A DNA stretch of 64,000 bases from Methylocaldum sp002005105 (GTDB lineage Bacteria > Pseudomonadota > Gammaproteobacteria > Methylococcales > Methylococcaceae). This document shows, piece by piece, positions 53,182 to 62,614 of the stretch (the first letter of the stretch is position 1; the number at the start of each line of letters is the position of its first letter). Below the pieces are notes generated by a model. It made no database searches, had not been told where the DNA came from, and saw nothing but the letters and a program-made list of their open reading frames with translations. The stretch spans positions 5,238,580-5,302,579 of the forward strand of contig NZ_CP194902.1 in NCBI RefSeq assembly GCF_051027545.1, given 5' to 3'. A program made the translations under genes and the position numbers.

Positions 53182-54206
53182 GCGGTCTTCCTCTCAGCGA
53201 AAATCTCCGCTATGCGCTCGCCGATACGAGTCGGAACAGCCTTTTCAATCTCCTTCACTGCAATGCCGATGGCATTCGCGAAAGCCAAACGGTCGGCGTT
53301 ACCATGACTCTTGATTACGATGCCGCGCAACCCCAAGAGGGAGGCTCCATTGTAGCGCCGATGATCGAATTGCTTCTTAAAGGAATGGAGCACCGGCATA
53401 GCCGCTAATCCGGCCAATTTGGTGAAAAAATTCCTGCCGAATGCCTGTTTGATTGAATGATTGATCATTTTGGCGAGACCCTCGCTGGTTTTGAGCGCCA
53501 CGTTGCCGACAAAGCCGTCGGTGACGACGATATCCACGTTACCCGAGTAGAGATCGTTCCCTTCGACGTAGCCGATAAAATTGATGTGGGCACCAGCCAA
53601 TAGTTTTGCGGCCTCCTTAACCTGCTCGTTGCCCTTGATTTCTTCTTCGCCGATATTCAGCAACCCCACCCGCGGATGATCTTTATCCTCGACCGCGCGC
53701 ACGAGCTCGTAGCCCATTACGGCGAATTGATAGAGGTGCTCGGCCGAACAATCCACATTCGCCCCGAGATCCAGTACATGGGTATGTCCTCCCATGGAGG
53801 GAACAGCAGAGATGATGGCCGGACGATCGATCCCAGGTATCGTCTTGAGAACGAATTTCGCGATCGCCATCAACGCACCGGTATTTCCGGCACTGACGCA
53901 AGCATCGGCAACGCCTTCCTTGACCAGGTCAACGGCAACTCGCATGGATGAATCCTTCTTGCCGCGGAGAGCCTTCGCCGGGGACTCATGCATTTCCACC
54001 GTTTCAGACGCGTGATGAATGCGAATTCGGTCACTGAGACGTGCTAACGCTGATCCCAGATGATGGCGCAATACGGCTTCATCACCTACAAGAATCAAAT
54101 TTAAGTGAGGATTGCTTTCGGCACTGTCCAGAGCCGCCGGAACGATCACGGCGGGACCGTGATCGCCGCCCATGGCATCCAAAGCGATGGTCGGCTTCTT
54201 AATCAT
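53178..54206 (-). CDS. plsX: Phosphate acyltransferase
   Basis: The 342-residue enzyme makes acyl-phosphate from acyl-ACP for phospholipid synthesis. Recognisable parts are TIALDAMGGDHGPAVIVPAA, SAGNTGALMA and VDIVVTDGFVGNVALKTSEG. It lies 95 bp after rpmF and is coupled to fabH. Confidence 0.96.
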   Translation of the reverse strand: MIKKPTIALDAMGGDHGPAVIVPAALDSAESNPHLNLILVGDEAVLRHHLGSALARLSDRIRIHHASETVEMHESPAKALRGKKDSSMRVAVDLVKEGVADACVSAGNTGALMAIAKFVLKTIPGIDRPAIISAVPSMGGHTHVLDLGANVDCSAEHLYQFAVMGYELVRAVEDKDHPRVGLLNIGEEEIKGNEQVKEAAKLLAGAHINFIGYVEGNDLYSGNVDIVVTDGFVGNVALKTSEGLAKMINHSIKQAFGRNFFTKLAGLAAMPVLHSFKKQFDHRRYNGASLLGLRGIVIKSHGNADRLAFANAIGIAVKEIEKAVPTRIGERIAEIFAERKTA

Positions 54207-54301
54207 AGTTCTTGTTTAGTCAATCGAGCGGCAAACTCAGCAGAAACAACGATAAGGAGCCGCATCGATTCCGGCTCCCGAAGTCAATCCAAATATCAAA
54301 G

Positions 54302-54493
54302 CTACTCTTCGCTAGATTCTTCTTTGCTCGCAATCACCTTACGCCCGCGATAATACCCATCCGGGCTGACGTGATGCCGAAGATGCGTTTCACCCGTGGT
54401 AGGCTCGATGGAAAGCGCATTTGCTTTCAAAGCATCGTGCGAACGACGCATACCCCGCTTGGAACGTGTCTTACGATTTTGCTGTACGGCCAT
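54302..54493 (-). CDS. rpmF: Large ribosomal subunit protein bL32
   Basis: The 63-residue basic protein (MAVQQNRKTRSKRGMRRSHD) is L32 of the 50S subunit. The Cys residues of zinc-binding L32 variants are absent, so this is the zinc-free form. It lies 13 bp after yceD, as is usual. Confidence 0.97.
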   Translation of the reverse strand: MAVQQNRKTRSKRGMRRSHDALKANALSIEPTTGETHLRHHVSPDGYYRGRKVIASKEESSEE

Positions 54494-54506
54494 TTAAAAG
54501 CTCCTA

Positions 54507-55004
54507 TTATCGAATAGTTTTCAGTTGCGCCAACACGGCGAAAGGATTCTCGCGGGAATCCACACTATTAGTTTCTGTCTTAGGCGAAGCACAATGGGAA
54601 TGCTGGGGAATTGCAGGAATAGCCAGCAGCAATTCATCCGCCACTATATCCGCCAGATCAATCACACCCGTTTCGTCAAGAAGCAAGGGCTCAAGCGTTT
54701 CGGGCAGTAGATTCCCCTCATCAATGGAGCTGACGACGCCGAGGTGTACTTCGCTGTGCACCGGCCAGTCCAGAGGCCCCAGGCAACATTGGCACTCCAG
54801 CTTAAGATCGGCCTCCACCCAACCAGAAACGATTGCACGACGGCCTTCTTTCTTAAATTCAAGATCGACTTTCGCCTCAGCTTCACCATTCAGCACCATA
54901 TCCTGTATACGAGAAATGGTGTTCAAAGGCATCGATCCGACGATCCGTCGCTTCTTTTCCGCGAACTCTAATGGATCTATCAAATCCGGCAAACGGTCAA
55001 GCAT
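54507..55004 (-). CDS. yceD: YceD/DUF177 family protein
   Basis: The 165-residue protein contains the DUF177 Cys pair in LECQCCLGPLDWPV and an acidic centre LIDEGNLL-like SSIDEGNLLPE, ending with NPFAVLAQLK. DUF177 proteins are linked to 23S rRNA maturation and to rpmF expression. The ATG at 55004 is preferred over a TTG at 55043. The gene is divergent from maf. Confidence 0.9.
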   Translation of the reverse strand: MLDRLPDLIDPLEFAEKKRRIVGSMPLNTISRIQDMVLNGEAEAKVDLEFKKEGRRAIVSGWVEADLKLECQCCLGPLDWPVHSEVHLGVVSSIDEGNLLPETLEPLLLDETGVIDLADIVADELLLAIPAIPQHSHCASPKTETNSVDSRENPFAVLAQLKTIR

Positions 55005-55097
55005 AATCGTGCAATGATATCGAGAAATGTCAAAAGCTGTCAAAATCGCTTCTTTAACTCTTTTTGACCCATTAAGTCTTCACTCAAATCCGACCGC

Positions 55098-55676
55098 ATG
55101 ACAAAAATTGTTCTGGCATCCAGCTCGACCTATCGCCAAGACCTATTCAAAAAGCTGGGACTTGAGTTTGATTCGATCTCTCCAGGGATTAGCGAAACGC
55201 CCAAAGTCAACGAAAAGCCGGATTGCCAAGCACTGCGGCTAGCGCAGGAAAAAGCCGCTGCCGCGGCGCCCGGTTTTCCCGACGCCCTGATAATCGGCTC
55301 CGATCAAGTAGCCGTTCTATGCGGAAAACAGTTGGTCAAACCTATGACTCGTGATAACGCCATCCGGCAACTTCGTGCGGCTTCCGGCCGATGCGTTGTG
55401 TTTTACACCGCTGTATGCGTCCTAAACACCGCCACGGGAGATATGAAAGCCGAAATCGACCGCTGCTTGGTTCACTTTCGAGAACTGAGTGACAAGGAAA
55501 TCGAACGTTATGTAGATCGAGAACAGCCTTTCGATTGTGCTGGAGGATTCAAGTCCGAAGGCTTGGGCATCGTGCTGTTTGAAAGGTTCGAAGGCGAAGA
55601 CCCCAACGCACTGGTTGGGCTTCCACTGATCAGGCTAGCCCGCCTACTGGAAAGCTTCGGGGTTCAGGTAATCTGA
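55098..55676 (+). CDS. Maf-family nucleotide pyrophosphatase (YceF-type)
   Basis: The 192-residue protein hydrolyses non-canonical NTPs such as m7GTP. The motif SSSTYRQDLFKKLGLEF, Asp in IIGSDQVAV and the KPMTRDNAIRQL segment identify Maf. Position next to yceD-rpmF fits the YceF subgroup. It converges with the HDOD gene with one base between stops. Confidence 0.92.
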   Translation: MTKIVLASSSTYRQDLFKKLGLEFDSISPGISETPKVNEKPDCQALRLAQEKAAAAAPGFPDALIIGSDQVAVLCGKQLVKPMTRDNAIRQLRAASGRCVVFYTAVCVLNTATGDMKAEIDRCLVHFRELSDKEIERYVDREQPFDCAGGFKSEGLGIVLFERFEGEDPNALVGLPLIRLARLLESFGVQVI

Positions 55677-55677
55677 A

Positions 55678-56547
55678 TCAATGGCGCACGTAAACATCAG
55701 GCATGAACACGGCAGCGGTATCGCTGAGTTTCTCGGTTGCCTTGGACATCACATTTATTATTTGGGTCTCGTCCAAACGTATAGCAGAGGCGACTTCATC
55801 AGGAATCGCCCTAAGCACATCTTGGATCGGAAAGCCGAGTAATGACACAGTTTTCAGTTGATTGGCGAGGTATAACAGGCTGGCCTCCAAACGATAGTCC
55901 TCGGCCCGTTCGGGCTCCAAATGCCAACGAATCCCTTCCCGCAAGGCCGATGGCATTTTCCACGCCTTGGCTAATGCCGCACCGATCTCGGCGTAGGTAA
56001 ACCCGAGCAGCTCCTTTTCCAACCCCGGAATCAACCGATCGTCACCTGCCGCAACCAAAAGAATTTCCCTCGCCTTATCCGGCAAGCGCATGTAGATAAT
56101 CAGCGCACCGATACGATGCAACAGCCCGGCAACAAACAAGCGCTCGCTATGCAAAACGGAAGCTTCCTTGGCCAACAGACGCGCAATCACGCCACAATAG
56201 AGGCTGTTCAACCAAAAATCGTTCATGTTGACTAGACAAGCGGGGATGTTGCGAAATCCATGAATGACAGAGGTTGTCAGCGCCAAATCATACAGTGCGT
56301 CGGCACCGACCATTCCAACCGCACGAGTAATGGTCTCGATACGCCCCGACAATCCGTAGTAAGAGCTATTGACGATTTTCAGCAACCGCGCCGCAAGTGC
56401 GGGGTCCTGACCAATCGCTTCGGCGACCTCTCCGATCGTGAAGTCTTCACGTTCGAGAACGGTCGAAATCCGCGCCACCGCGACTGGCGGGGATACCAAT
56501 TGAGGTGCCCCCATGACGAGGGCTTCCGGCGTTTCGGCTGCAAACAT
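55678..56547 (-). CDS. HDOD domain protein
   Basis: The ATG at 56547 overlaps the stop of the preceding transglycosylase gene (TGATG). The 289-residue protein has the HDOD pattern: DPALAARLLKIVNSSYYGLSG, LHRIGALIIYM and LGFTYAEIGAALAKAWKMP. HDOD lacks the HD hydrolase metal site and acts in signalling. Target is unknown; no GGDEF or EAL domain is attached. Confidence 0.9.
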   Translation of the reverse strand: MFAAETPEALVMGAPQLVSPPVAVARISTVLEREDFTIGEVAEAIGQDPALAARLLKIVNSSYYGLSGRIETITRAVGMVGADALYDLALTTSVIHGFRNIPACLVNMNDFWLNSLYCGVIARLLAKEASVLHSERLFVAGLLHRIGALIIYMRLPDKAREILLVAAGDDRLIPGLEKELLGFTYAEIGAALAKAWKMPSALREGIRWHLEPERAEDYRLEASLLYLANQLKTVSLLGFPIQDVLRAIPDEVASAIRLDETQIINVMSKATEKLSDTAAVFMPDVYVRH

Positions 56548-57161
56548 CAATTCAATCGGTTGTAATAATTGAGGACTCGGGTCACATACGCCTGAGTTTC
56601 TTGAAAGGGAGGCACCTTATTTCCATATTTGATGACGTTGTTTTCCCCGGCATTGTAAGCCGCAACGGCGAGTCTAACGTCGGATTGAAACATGTCGATC
56701 AGCTCGCTTAGGTACCTTGCACCTCCTTCTATGTTTTCGCTCGGATCATAGCGATCACGAACACCGTAGCGAGCGGCCGTTTCGGGCATGAGCTGCATCA
56801 GACCGACAGCGCCTTTGCTGGATATTGCTCCGGGGTTATAGGAAGACTCGGCACGGATAACGGCATGCAGCAATGCCGGATCAAGGCTGTACTTGCTGGC
56901 TGCCGCATCGATCAATGACGCAAATTGTCTACGATTTTTATCGGAGAATCTGGAGCCGGTCGGCCATTTTTTCGAGGTCCGAGAGAGCGAAAATGCGGCA
57001 GGCGACTTGATGATCAGCTGATAGCCCGAGTGTTTCGGATTGTCCGTATAAAAAACATGTCCGGCGCTATCCACATATTTGTAAACATCCGCAGCGGCCG
57101 AACCCGAACAAAGAAAGAAAAAAAGTGCCAACGAGCGTCTTATTTTTGATGGTCTAATCAT
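56547..57161 (-). CDS. Lytic transglycosylase with DUF4124 domain
   Basis: The 204-residue protein has a signal peptide (ending GSAAA), a short DUF4124 module (VYKYVDSAGHVFYTDNP) and an SLT domain. The catalytic Glu is in HAVIRAESSYNPGAIS, followed by GAVGLMQLMPETA and AVAAYNAGENNV. It is periplasmic and cleaves murein glycan strands. Coupled to the HDOD gene. Confidence 0.93.
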   Translation of the reverse strand: MIRPSKIRRSLALFFFLCSGSAAADVYKYVDSAGHVFYTDNPKHSGYQLIIKSPAAFSLSRTSKKWPTGSRFSDKNRRQFASLIDAAASKYSLDPALLHAVIRAESSYNPGAISSKGAVGLMQLMPETAARYGVRDRYDPSENIEGGARYLSELIDMFQSDVRLAVAAYNAGENNVIKYGNKVPPFQETQAYVTRVLNYYNRLN

Positions 57162-57306
57162 CGTTCTTCCGCCTGTTGATCGTCACCCTATCGACAGACG
57201 AAAGTTTTGCACGAATCTGTTTTTTTGCAACTCGGCAAGGCCATTGCCCCTACCGCGTCAAAACGTCAGGGCGGTAAACCTGCGAGCCGCTTCGCTCCGC
57301 AAGACA

Positions 57307-58503
57307 TCAACCCGGCAAGGGCTTGATCAATCCTGCCGCTTTTTTTGCTCGTTCTCGGGCTTCTTCGATGGAGTTACCTGCGGCTAAAGCCACGCCAACT
57401 CGGCGGCGCGGATATGAAATCGGCTTGCCGAACAGCCGGATTTCGGTTTCGGGAACGGAAAGCGCATCGCCGACTCCCTCAAACGCGATCCCCTCGCCTT
57501 CGATCTGGCCGTAAATCACAGCGCTGGCCCCCGGATTGCGGAGACCGGTCGAAACGGGAAATCCCAGTATGGCTCGGGCATGCAGCTCGAATTCGCTCTG
57601 CGCCTGGGTGATCATGGTAACCATGCCCGTGTCATGAGGCCTCGGACTGACTTCGCTGAACCAAACCCGATCGCCTTTGACGAACAATTCCACACCGAAA
57701 AGACCACGCCCACCGAGACGCCCCGTCACCGCCGTGGCGATGCGTTTAGCCTCCGTCAAAGCGACTGCGCTCATGGGCTGTGGCTGCCAACTCTCTACGT
57801 AGTCGCCAAGTTCCTGCCGGTGACCGATAGGCTCGCAGAAATAAGTCTCCTCTACACCGTGGCCATCGCTGGCTCGCACCGTAAGCAAGGTAATTTCGTA
57901 ATCGAATTCAATTTTGCCTTCTACGATGACTCTGGCATCCTTGACTCGCCCTCCTGATTGCGCGTATTCCCAAGCCTTTTCCACATCGACCTCGCTGCAC
58001 AGCAGCGATTGCCCTTTACCCGAAGAGGACATCACGGGCTTGACAAAGCAGGGATAGCCGATCGTTTGAACGGCTGTCCTCAGCGAATCTAAAGAATCGG
58101 CAAAAGCATAGGGCGAGGTGGGCAAACCGAGCTCTTCCGCAGCAAGGCGGCGAATCCCCTCACGATTCATGGTCAAGCAGACCGCGCGTGCCGTAGGAAT
58201 CACGGCCGCCGCACCGGCCTGCTCAATCTCGGCCAAGGCGTCCGTGGCGATCGCCTCGATTTCCGGCACGATGATGTCCGGTCTTTCCATTTCCACTAGT
58301 CGCTTTATAGCTTCTCCATCAGTCATGTCTATCATGTGGGCACAATGCGCCACGTGCTGGGCGGGCGCATTGGGATAACGATCCACGGCCACGACTTCGA
58401 CGCCGTAGCGTTGCAGAGCGATCGCGACCTCCTTGCCGAGTTCGCCGCTACCCAGAAGCATGACGCGCGTGGCGCTACGTGTCAGTGCGGTACCTATTTT
58501 CAT
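57307..58503 (-). CDS. purT: Formate-dependent phosphoribosylglycinamide formyltransferase 2
   Basis: The enzyme uses formate and ATP to formylate GAR in purine synthesis. The start at 58503 has AAAGGAG nine bases upstream and gives 398 residues. ATP-grasp features include LGSGELGKEVAIALQRYG, KPVMSSSGKGQSL, ELFVKGDRVWFSEVSPRPHD and TGLRNPGASAVI. Formate use fits a C1-rich metabolism but PurT is common. Confidence 0.96.
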   Translation of the reverse strand: MKIGTALTRSATRVMLLGSGELGKEVAIALQRYGVEVVAVDRYPNAPAQHVAHCAHMIDMTDGEAIKRLVEMERPDIIVPEIEAIATDALAEIEQAGAAAVIPTARAVCLTMNREGIRRLAAEELGLPTSPYAFADSLDSLRTAVQTIGYPCFVKPVMSSSGKGQSLLCSEVDVEKAWEYAQSGGRVKDARVIVEGKIEFDYEITLLTVRASDGHGVEETYFCEPIGHRQELGDYVESWQPQPMSAVALTEAKRIATAVTGRLGGRGLFGVELFVKGDRVWFSEVSPRPHDTGMVTMITQAQSEFELHARAILGFPVSTGLRNPGASAVIYGQIEGEGIAFEGVGDALSVPETEIRLFGKPISYPRRRVGVALAAGNSIEEARERAKKAAGLIKPLPG

Positions 58504-58676
58504 GACTGGCTCCTTTCGATGGATCGGCTGCATATGCGTTTATTCATTAAGACCGTTCTCCGGCATTCAAATCACAGCCTCTTACCTGCACCGTATCCAC
58601 CTTGCCTGGATATGCAGCATGTCCGGCGAAGGGGCTGATATTCCAGTCCAACGCGAACGACTTCGGGTCTAAGGTC

Positions 58677-61600
58677 TCACGTCCGAGGCCCGAGCTGTTT
58701 CCATGCCTCGTCCAATCGTTTCGCGGACACGGGATACGGCGTCTTTAACATCTGAGCGAAGAGCGAAACGCGGAACTCTTCCAAGCTCCAGCGATAGGCG
58801 TCGCGCTCAGGAAGCAAACGCCCTTTGGCCGCCTTGATGACGTTCCAATAGCGCGCCCAAAGGGGCGCAAGCTCATTGTACTGCTTCTGGTCGCGAACAG
58901 AGTCTTGCGCAGATTTCTCCAGACGATGCAATATCGCCTTGAGGTAACGAGGCATTTCCTTGATCTGCGCATATGGAGTCGTAACCAAGAATCCCGCGTA
59001 AACAAGCAATCCCACTTGTTCCTGCATATCCTGCGTGGCTGCATTGGCCGGCCTAGTCTTCAGTTTGGCCTGCACCTCGCCATATAGTTGAAGCACGGTC
59101 TGAGCTATGCGCGCCATTTCGTCCGCCTTTAGGACCAGCTCAGTTTTCTGATCTCTAAGCCGCTTCTCGAATTGATCGGCGCTACGGATATCTGGCTGCC
59201 CTTCCAAGAACAACGTCCCCATGAGCCGGTCCAAAAGATCCTCGCGCAGCTCGCGCCCGGTTTTCAATTCGGAATAGAGGAACGGATGCGCAGGCACTTG
59301 CCGGTATAAGAACTCCGCTTGCGCATTGACTGCAAGATTCTTTTTTAAATACTTGAGCTCCTTGGCCAAAGCGCAGCGGAACAGGCGTGCCAGTCCCAGT
59401 TCCTGCTGCCGCGCTGCTTCTTCCGGAGTATCGAATACCCTAACGCCCACGTTCTCCCCTTCGTCGACCACCGCTGGAAAGCCATAGATCGTTTGGCCAT
59501 CGTGTTGGCCGTCGAAACATTGAGGCAGTTCACCGAAACTCCAACTTTTGCAGCCGGTATGCAGGTAGGCCTGCCGAGCCAGTTGCTGAAAGTTCTTGCC
59601 GGCGTCGGCGGAGCGGCGGATCTTGAGTTCCTTGAGATCGCGGGAACGATCAACGACGGCATTGAATTCATCCACTACGGCGAAATTCATGCGAAGGTGC
59701 GCCGGCAGCACGTCTTCTCGGAAGGAATCGGGCGACACGGCGATACCGCCGGTCTTTTTCAATGCCGACGAAAGCTGGGCGCAGAACGAACCATGACCGT
59801 AATCCAGCATAGGCAAAGCCCGGTCGGCGTAGTCCGGTGCGGGCACGAAATGGATACGCAAAGTCTTGGGCAGGGACTTGATGAGAGCAATGGTCTTCTC
59901 CCGGAGCAGCCCCGGAACCAACCAGCGGAACGGCTCGGGATCGAGCTGGTTCAGGAGATGCAACGGCACGATGGCCGTGACGCCGTCGTCCTCGTGTCCC
60001 GGTTCGAATCGGTACTGCAACTGAAACCGCAACGGCCCTACCTGAAAGTGATCGGGGAAATTCCTGGCATCCAGCGAACTGTCTTCCTTCGCGGTAATGT
60101 CGTCTCGGCTGAGTTTGAGAATATCGGGTTTGCGCGCCTCCGCGGCCTTGCGCCAACGTTCGAAGGTGACGCCGTTAACCACGTCCTGCGGAATCCGCTC
60201 GTCAAACCAGCGGAACAGCCAATCCTCGTCCACCAGCAAATCCGCGCGCCGGCCCTTGTGCTGGAGATAATCAGCCTCTTCCAAAAGTTTCAGATTGTGC
60301 AGGAAAAACGGGGCCTTGCTGTCGTAATCCATGTGCACCAGGGCGTGGCGGACGAACATCTCGCGGGCCGCCTGTGGATTGATCCTCTCGTACGGAATCT
60401 TGCGTCCCGCCTGAATGACGAGTCCGAACAGCGTGGTACGCTCATGCACCGCCGCGCGTGCCGCCTTGCGTTCCCAGTGCGGATCGTAGTGTTGTTGCTT
60501 GACGAGATGGGCGCCGACCTTCTCGATCCACTCCGGCTCGATCTTGGCCACGGTGCGGGCGTAAACTTTTGTGGTCTCCACCTGCTCGGCCGACATGATC
60601 CATTTGGGTTTGGCCTTGAACAGAAAAGAGCCGGGATGGATGAACAGCTTGGTACCCCTCGTCGCGACATATTCGTTCTGCTCCTGCTTGAGACAGACAT
60701 TGGACAGCAGACCCGAAAGCAGTGCCCTATGAATTTCGCCGTATTCGCCCGGCGCCTGGTTCAATTTCAAGTCCAGCTCGCCCTTCACCACCTCCATGAT
60801 TTGCGCGTGGATATCGTGCCATTCCGTCATTCGCACGTAAGACAGAAAGTTGTCCCGACACCATTGGCGTAGCTTGGATTTCGACAAATGCTTTTTCTGT
60901 TCCTCGAACTCGTTCCATAGCTTCAAGAAGGACAGGAAATCCGACGCATCATCCCGGAACTTGGTGTGCTTCTGATCGGCATTCGAAGCCTGGTCGGCGG
61001 GGCGCTCGCGGGGATCCGGCACGCTCAGGGCAGCGACGATGATTGCGATCTCGCTCAGGCAATGCTCGTCCGCCCCGGCCAACAGCATCCGCCCGAGTTT
61101 GGGATCCACGGGCAGCTTCGCGAGCTTGCGGCCGATATCCGTGATCTGCCCGCGCTCGTCCAGCGCGTTGACCTCTTGCAAGGTTCGAAGACCATCGCGG
61201 ATCAACCGCGAATCGGGCGGTTCTACAAACGGGAACTTGGATATATCTCCCAGCTTGAGGGCATGCATTTGCAGAATGACTGCCGCCAAGTTGGTACGGA
61301 GGATTTCCGGATCGGTGAATTCGGGCCGGTTGAGAAAATCCTGTTCGGAATACAACCGAATCGCTGTCCCCGGACCGACCCGTCCGCAGCGGCCGGATCG
61401 CTGGTTGGCCGAAGCACGGGAGACTTTCTCGATCGGCAGTCGCTGCAGCTTGCTGCGGTGACTGTACCGACTGATGCGCGCGTAGCCCGTATCGATAACC
61501 GAGCGGATGCCGGGCACGGTGAGCGAAGTTTCCGCCACATTCGTCGCCAGCACGATGCGACGCGTACCCGAAGGCTTGAACACCCGCTCCTGCTCGGACT

Positions 61601-62609
61601 GGGACAGACGCGAGTACAGCGGCAGGATTTCACATTTTGACGGGTGATGTTTGCGCAGCGACTCGGCGGTTTCGCGAATTTCGCGCTCGCCGCTCAGGAA
61701 GATGAGAATATCCCCGGGCTGCTCCCGCCACAGCTCGTCCACGGCGTTGAGTATAGCCGTCTGCTCGGCGCGGTCGGTCTCGTCGCCCTCCTCGACTTCT
61801 ACCGGCCGATAACGGATGTCTACCGGATAAGTTCGACCGGAGACGTTGATGATGGGCGCATGACCAAAATGCTGTGAGAAGCGTTCTGGATCGATGGTGG
61901 CGGAAGTGATGATGAGCTTCAGGTCCGGACGTTTGGGCATCAGCCACTTGAGATAGCCGAGCAGAAAATCGATATTGAGGCTCCGCTCGTGAGCCTCGTC
62001 GACGATCAAGGTGTCGTACTGGTCGAGAAATCGATCGTGCTGAGTCTCGGCCAGCAGGATGCCGTCGGTCATCAGCTTGATCAAGCTTTCCGGCCGGGTG
62101 TGATCTTGGAATCGAACCTTATAGCCGACTGCCTGCCCCAAGGGCTGTTTGAGCTCCTCGGCAATCCGAGCGGCAACGGTACGGGCCGCGATGCGGCGAG
62201 GCTGGGTGTGACCGATGTAACCGGAGACGCCTCGGCCGGCCTCAAGACAGATTTTCGGCAATTGGGTCGTTTTGCCCGACCCCGTTTCTCCGCAAACGAC
62301 GACGACCTGATGATTGCGAACGCTTGCGAGGATCTCTGCTTTCCGTTCGACAACCGGAAGTTCGTGCGGATAATCAAGTACCGGAATGGCGTCTGCTCGA
62401 AGCCGCCTTTGTGCTACGGACTGGTTAATCGAGTCCTGAAGTGCCTGTAACTGATCCGTAGCGGCTTGGTCTTGGCGTATATCCGCCAGCAAACGTGAAA
62501 GCCTCTTTCCGAGGCGGTAGCGATCCTTGCGAAGGCAAAGTTCGAGGTTCCGTTCGAGTTGTTTGAAGATTTCCTGCATTGAGGGATTGATGAATACGCT
62601 TGATTCCAC
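58677..62609 (-). CDS. hrpA: ATP-dependent RNA helicase HrpA
   Basis: The 1310-residue DEAH-box helicase acts on mRNA and stalled ribosomes. It has VVCGETGSGKTTQLPKICLE, LIVDEAHERSLNIDFLLGYL, ITSATIDPERF and RSGRCGRVGPG, then the OB-fold and the long DUF3418 C-terminus ending PYPVSAKRLDEAWKQLGPRT. The start is a GTG at 62609; an ATG at 62579 is an alternative ten codons on. Confidence 0.95.
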   Translation of the reverse strand: MESSVFINPSMQEIFKQLERNLELCLRKDRYRLGKRLSRLLADIRQDQAATDQLQALQDSINQSVAQRRLRADAIPVLDYPHELPVVERKAEILASVRNHQVVVVCGETGSGKTTQLPKICLEAGRGVSGYIGHTQPRRIAARTVAARIAEELKQPLGQAVGYKVRFQDHTRPESLIKLMTDGILLAETQHDRFLDQYDTLIVDEAHERSLNIDFLLGYLKWLMPKRPDLKLIITSATIDPERFSQHFGHAPIINVSGRTYPVDIRYRPVEVEEGDETDRAEQTAILNAVDELWREQPGDILIFLSGEREIRETAESLRKHHPSKCEILPLYSRLSQSEQERVFKPSGTRRIVLATNVAETSLTVPGIRSVIDTGYARISRYSHRSKLQRLPIEKVSRASANQRSGRCGRVGPGTAIRLYSEQDFLNRPEFTDPEILRTNLAAVILQMHALKLGDISKFPFVEPPDSRLIRDGLRTLQEVNALDERGQITDIGRKLAKLPVDPKLGRMLLAGADEHCLSEIAIIVAALSVPDPRERPADQASNADQKHTKFRDDASDFLSFLKLWNEFEEQKKHLSKSKLRQWCRDNFLSYVRMTEWHDIHAQIMEVVKGELDLKLNQAPGEYGEIHRALLSGLLSNVCLKQEQNEYVATRGTKLFIHPGSFLFKAKPKWIMSAEQVETTKVYARTVAKIEPEWIEKVGAHLVKQQHYDPHWERKAARAAVHERTTLFGLVIQAGRKIPYERINPQAAREMFVRHALVHMDYDSKAPFFLHNLKLLEEADYLQHKGRRADLLVDEDWLFRWFDERIPQDVVNGVTFERWRKAAEARKPDILKLSRDDITAKEDSSLDARNFPDHFQVGPLRFQLQYRFEPGHEDDGVTAIVPLHLLNQLDPEPFRWLVPGLLREKTIALIKSLPKTLRIHFVPAPDYADRALPMLDYGHGSFCAQLSSALKKTGGIAVSPDSFREDVLPAHLRMNFAVVDEFNAVVDRSRDLKELKIRRSADAGKNFQQLARQAYLHTGCKSWSFGELPQCFDGQHDGQTIYGFPAVVDEGENVGVRVFDTPEEAARQQELGLARLFRCALAKELKYLKKNLAVNAQAEFLYRQVPAHPFLYSELKTGRELREDLLDRLMGTLFLEGQPDIRSADQFEKRLRDQKTELVLKADEMARIAQTVLQLYGEVQAKLKTRPANAATQDMQEQVGLLVYAGFLVTTPYAQIKEMPRYLKAILHRLEKSAQDSVRDQKQYNELAPLWARYWNVIKAAKGRLLPERDAYRWSLEEFRVSLFAQMLKTPYPVSAKRLDEAWKQLGPRT

Positions 62610-62614
62610 GGTGG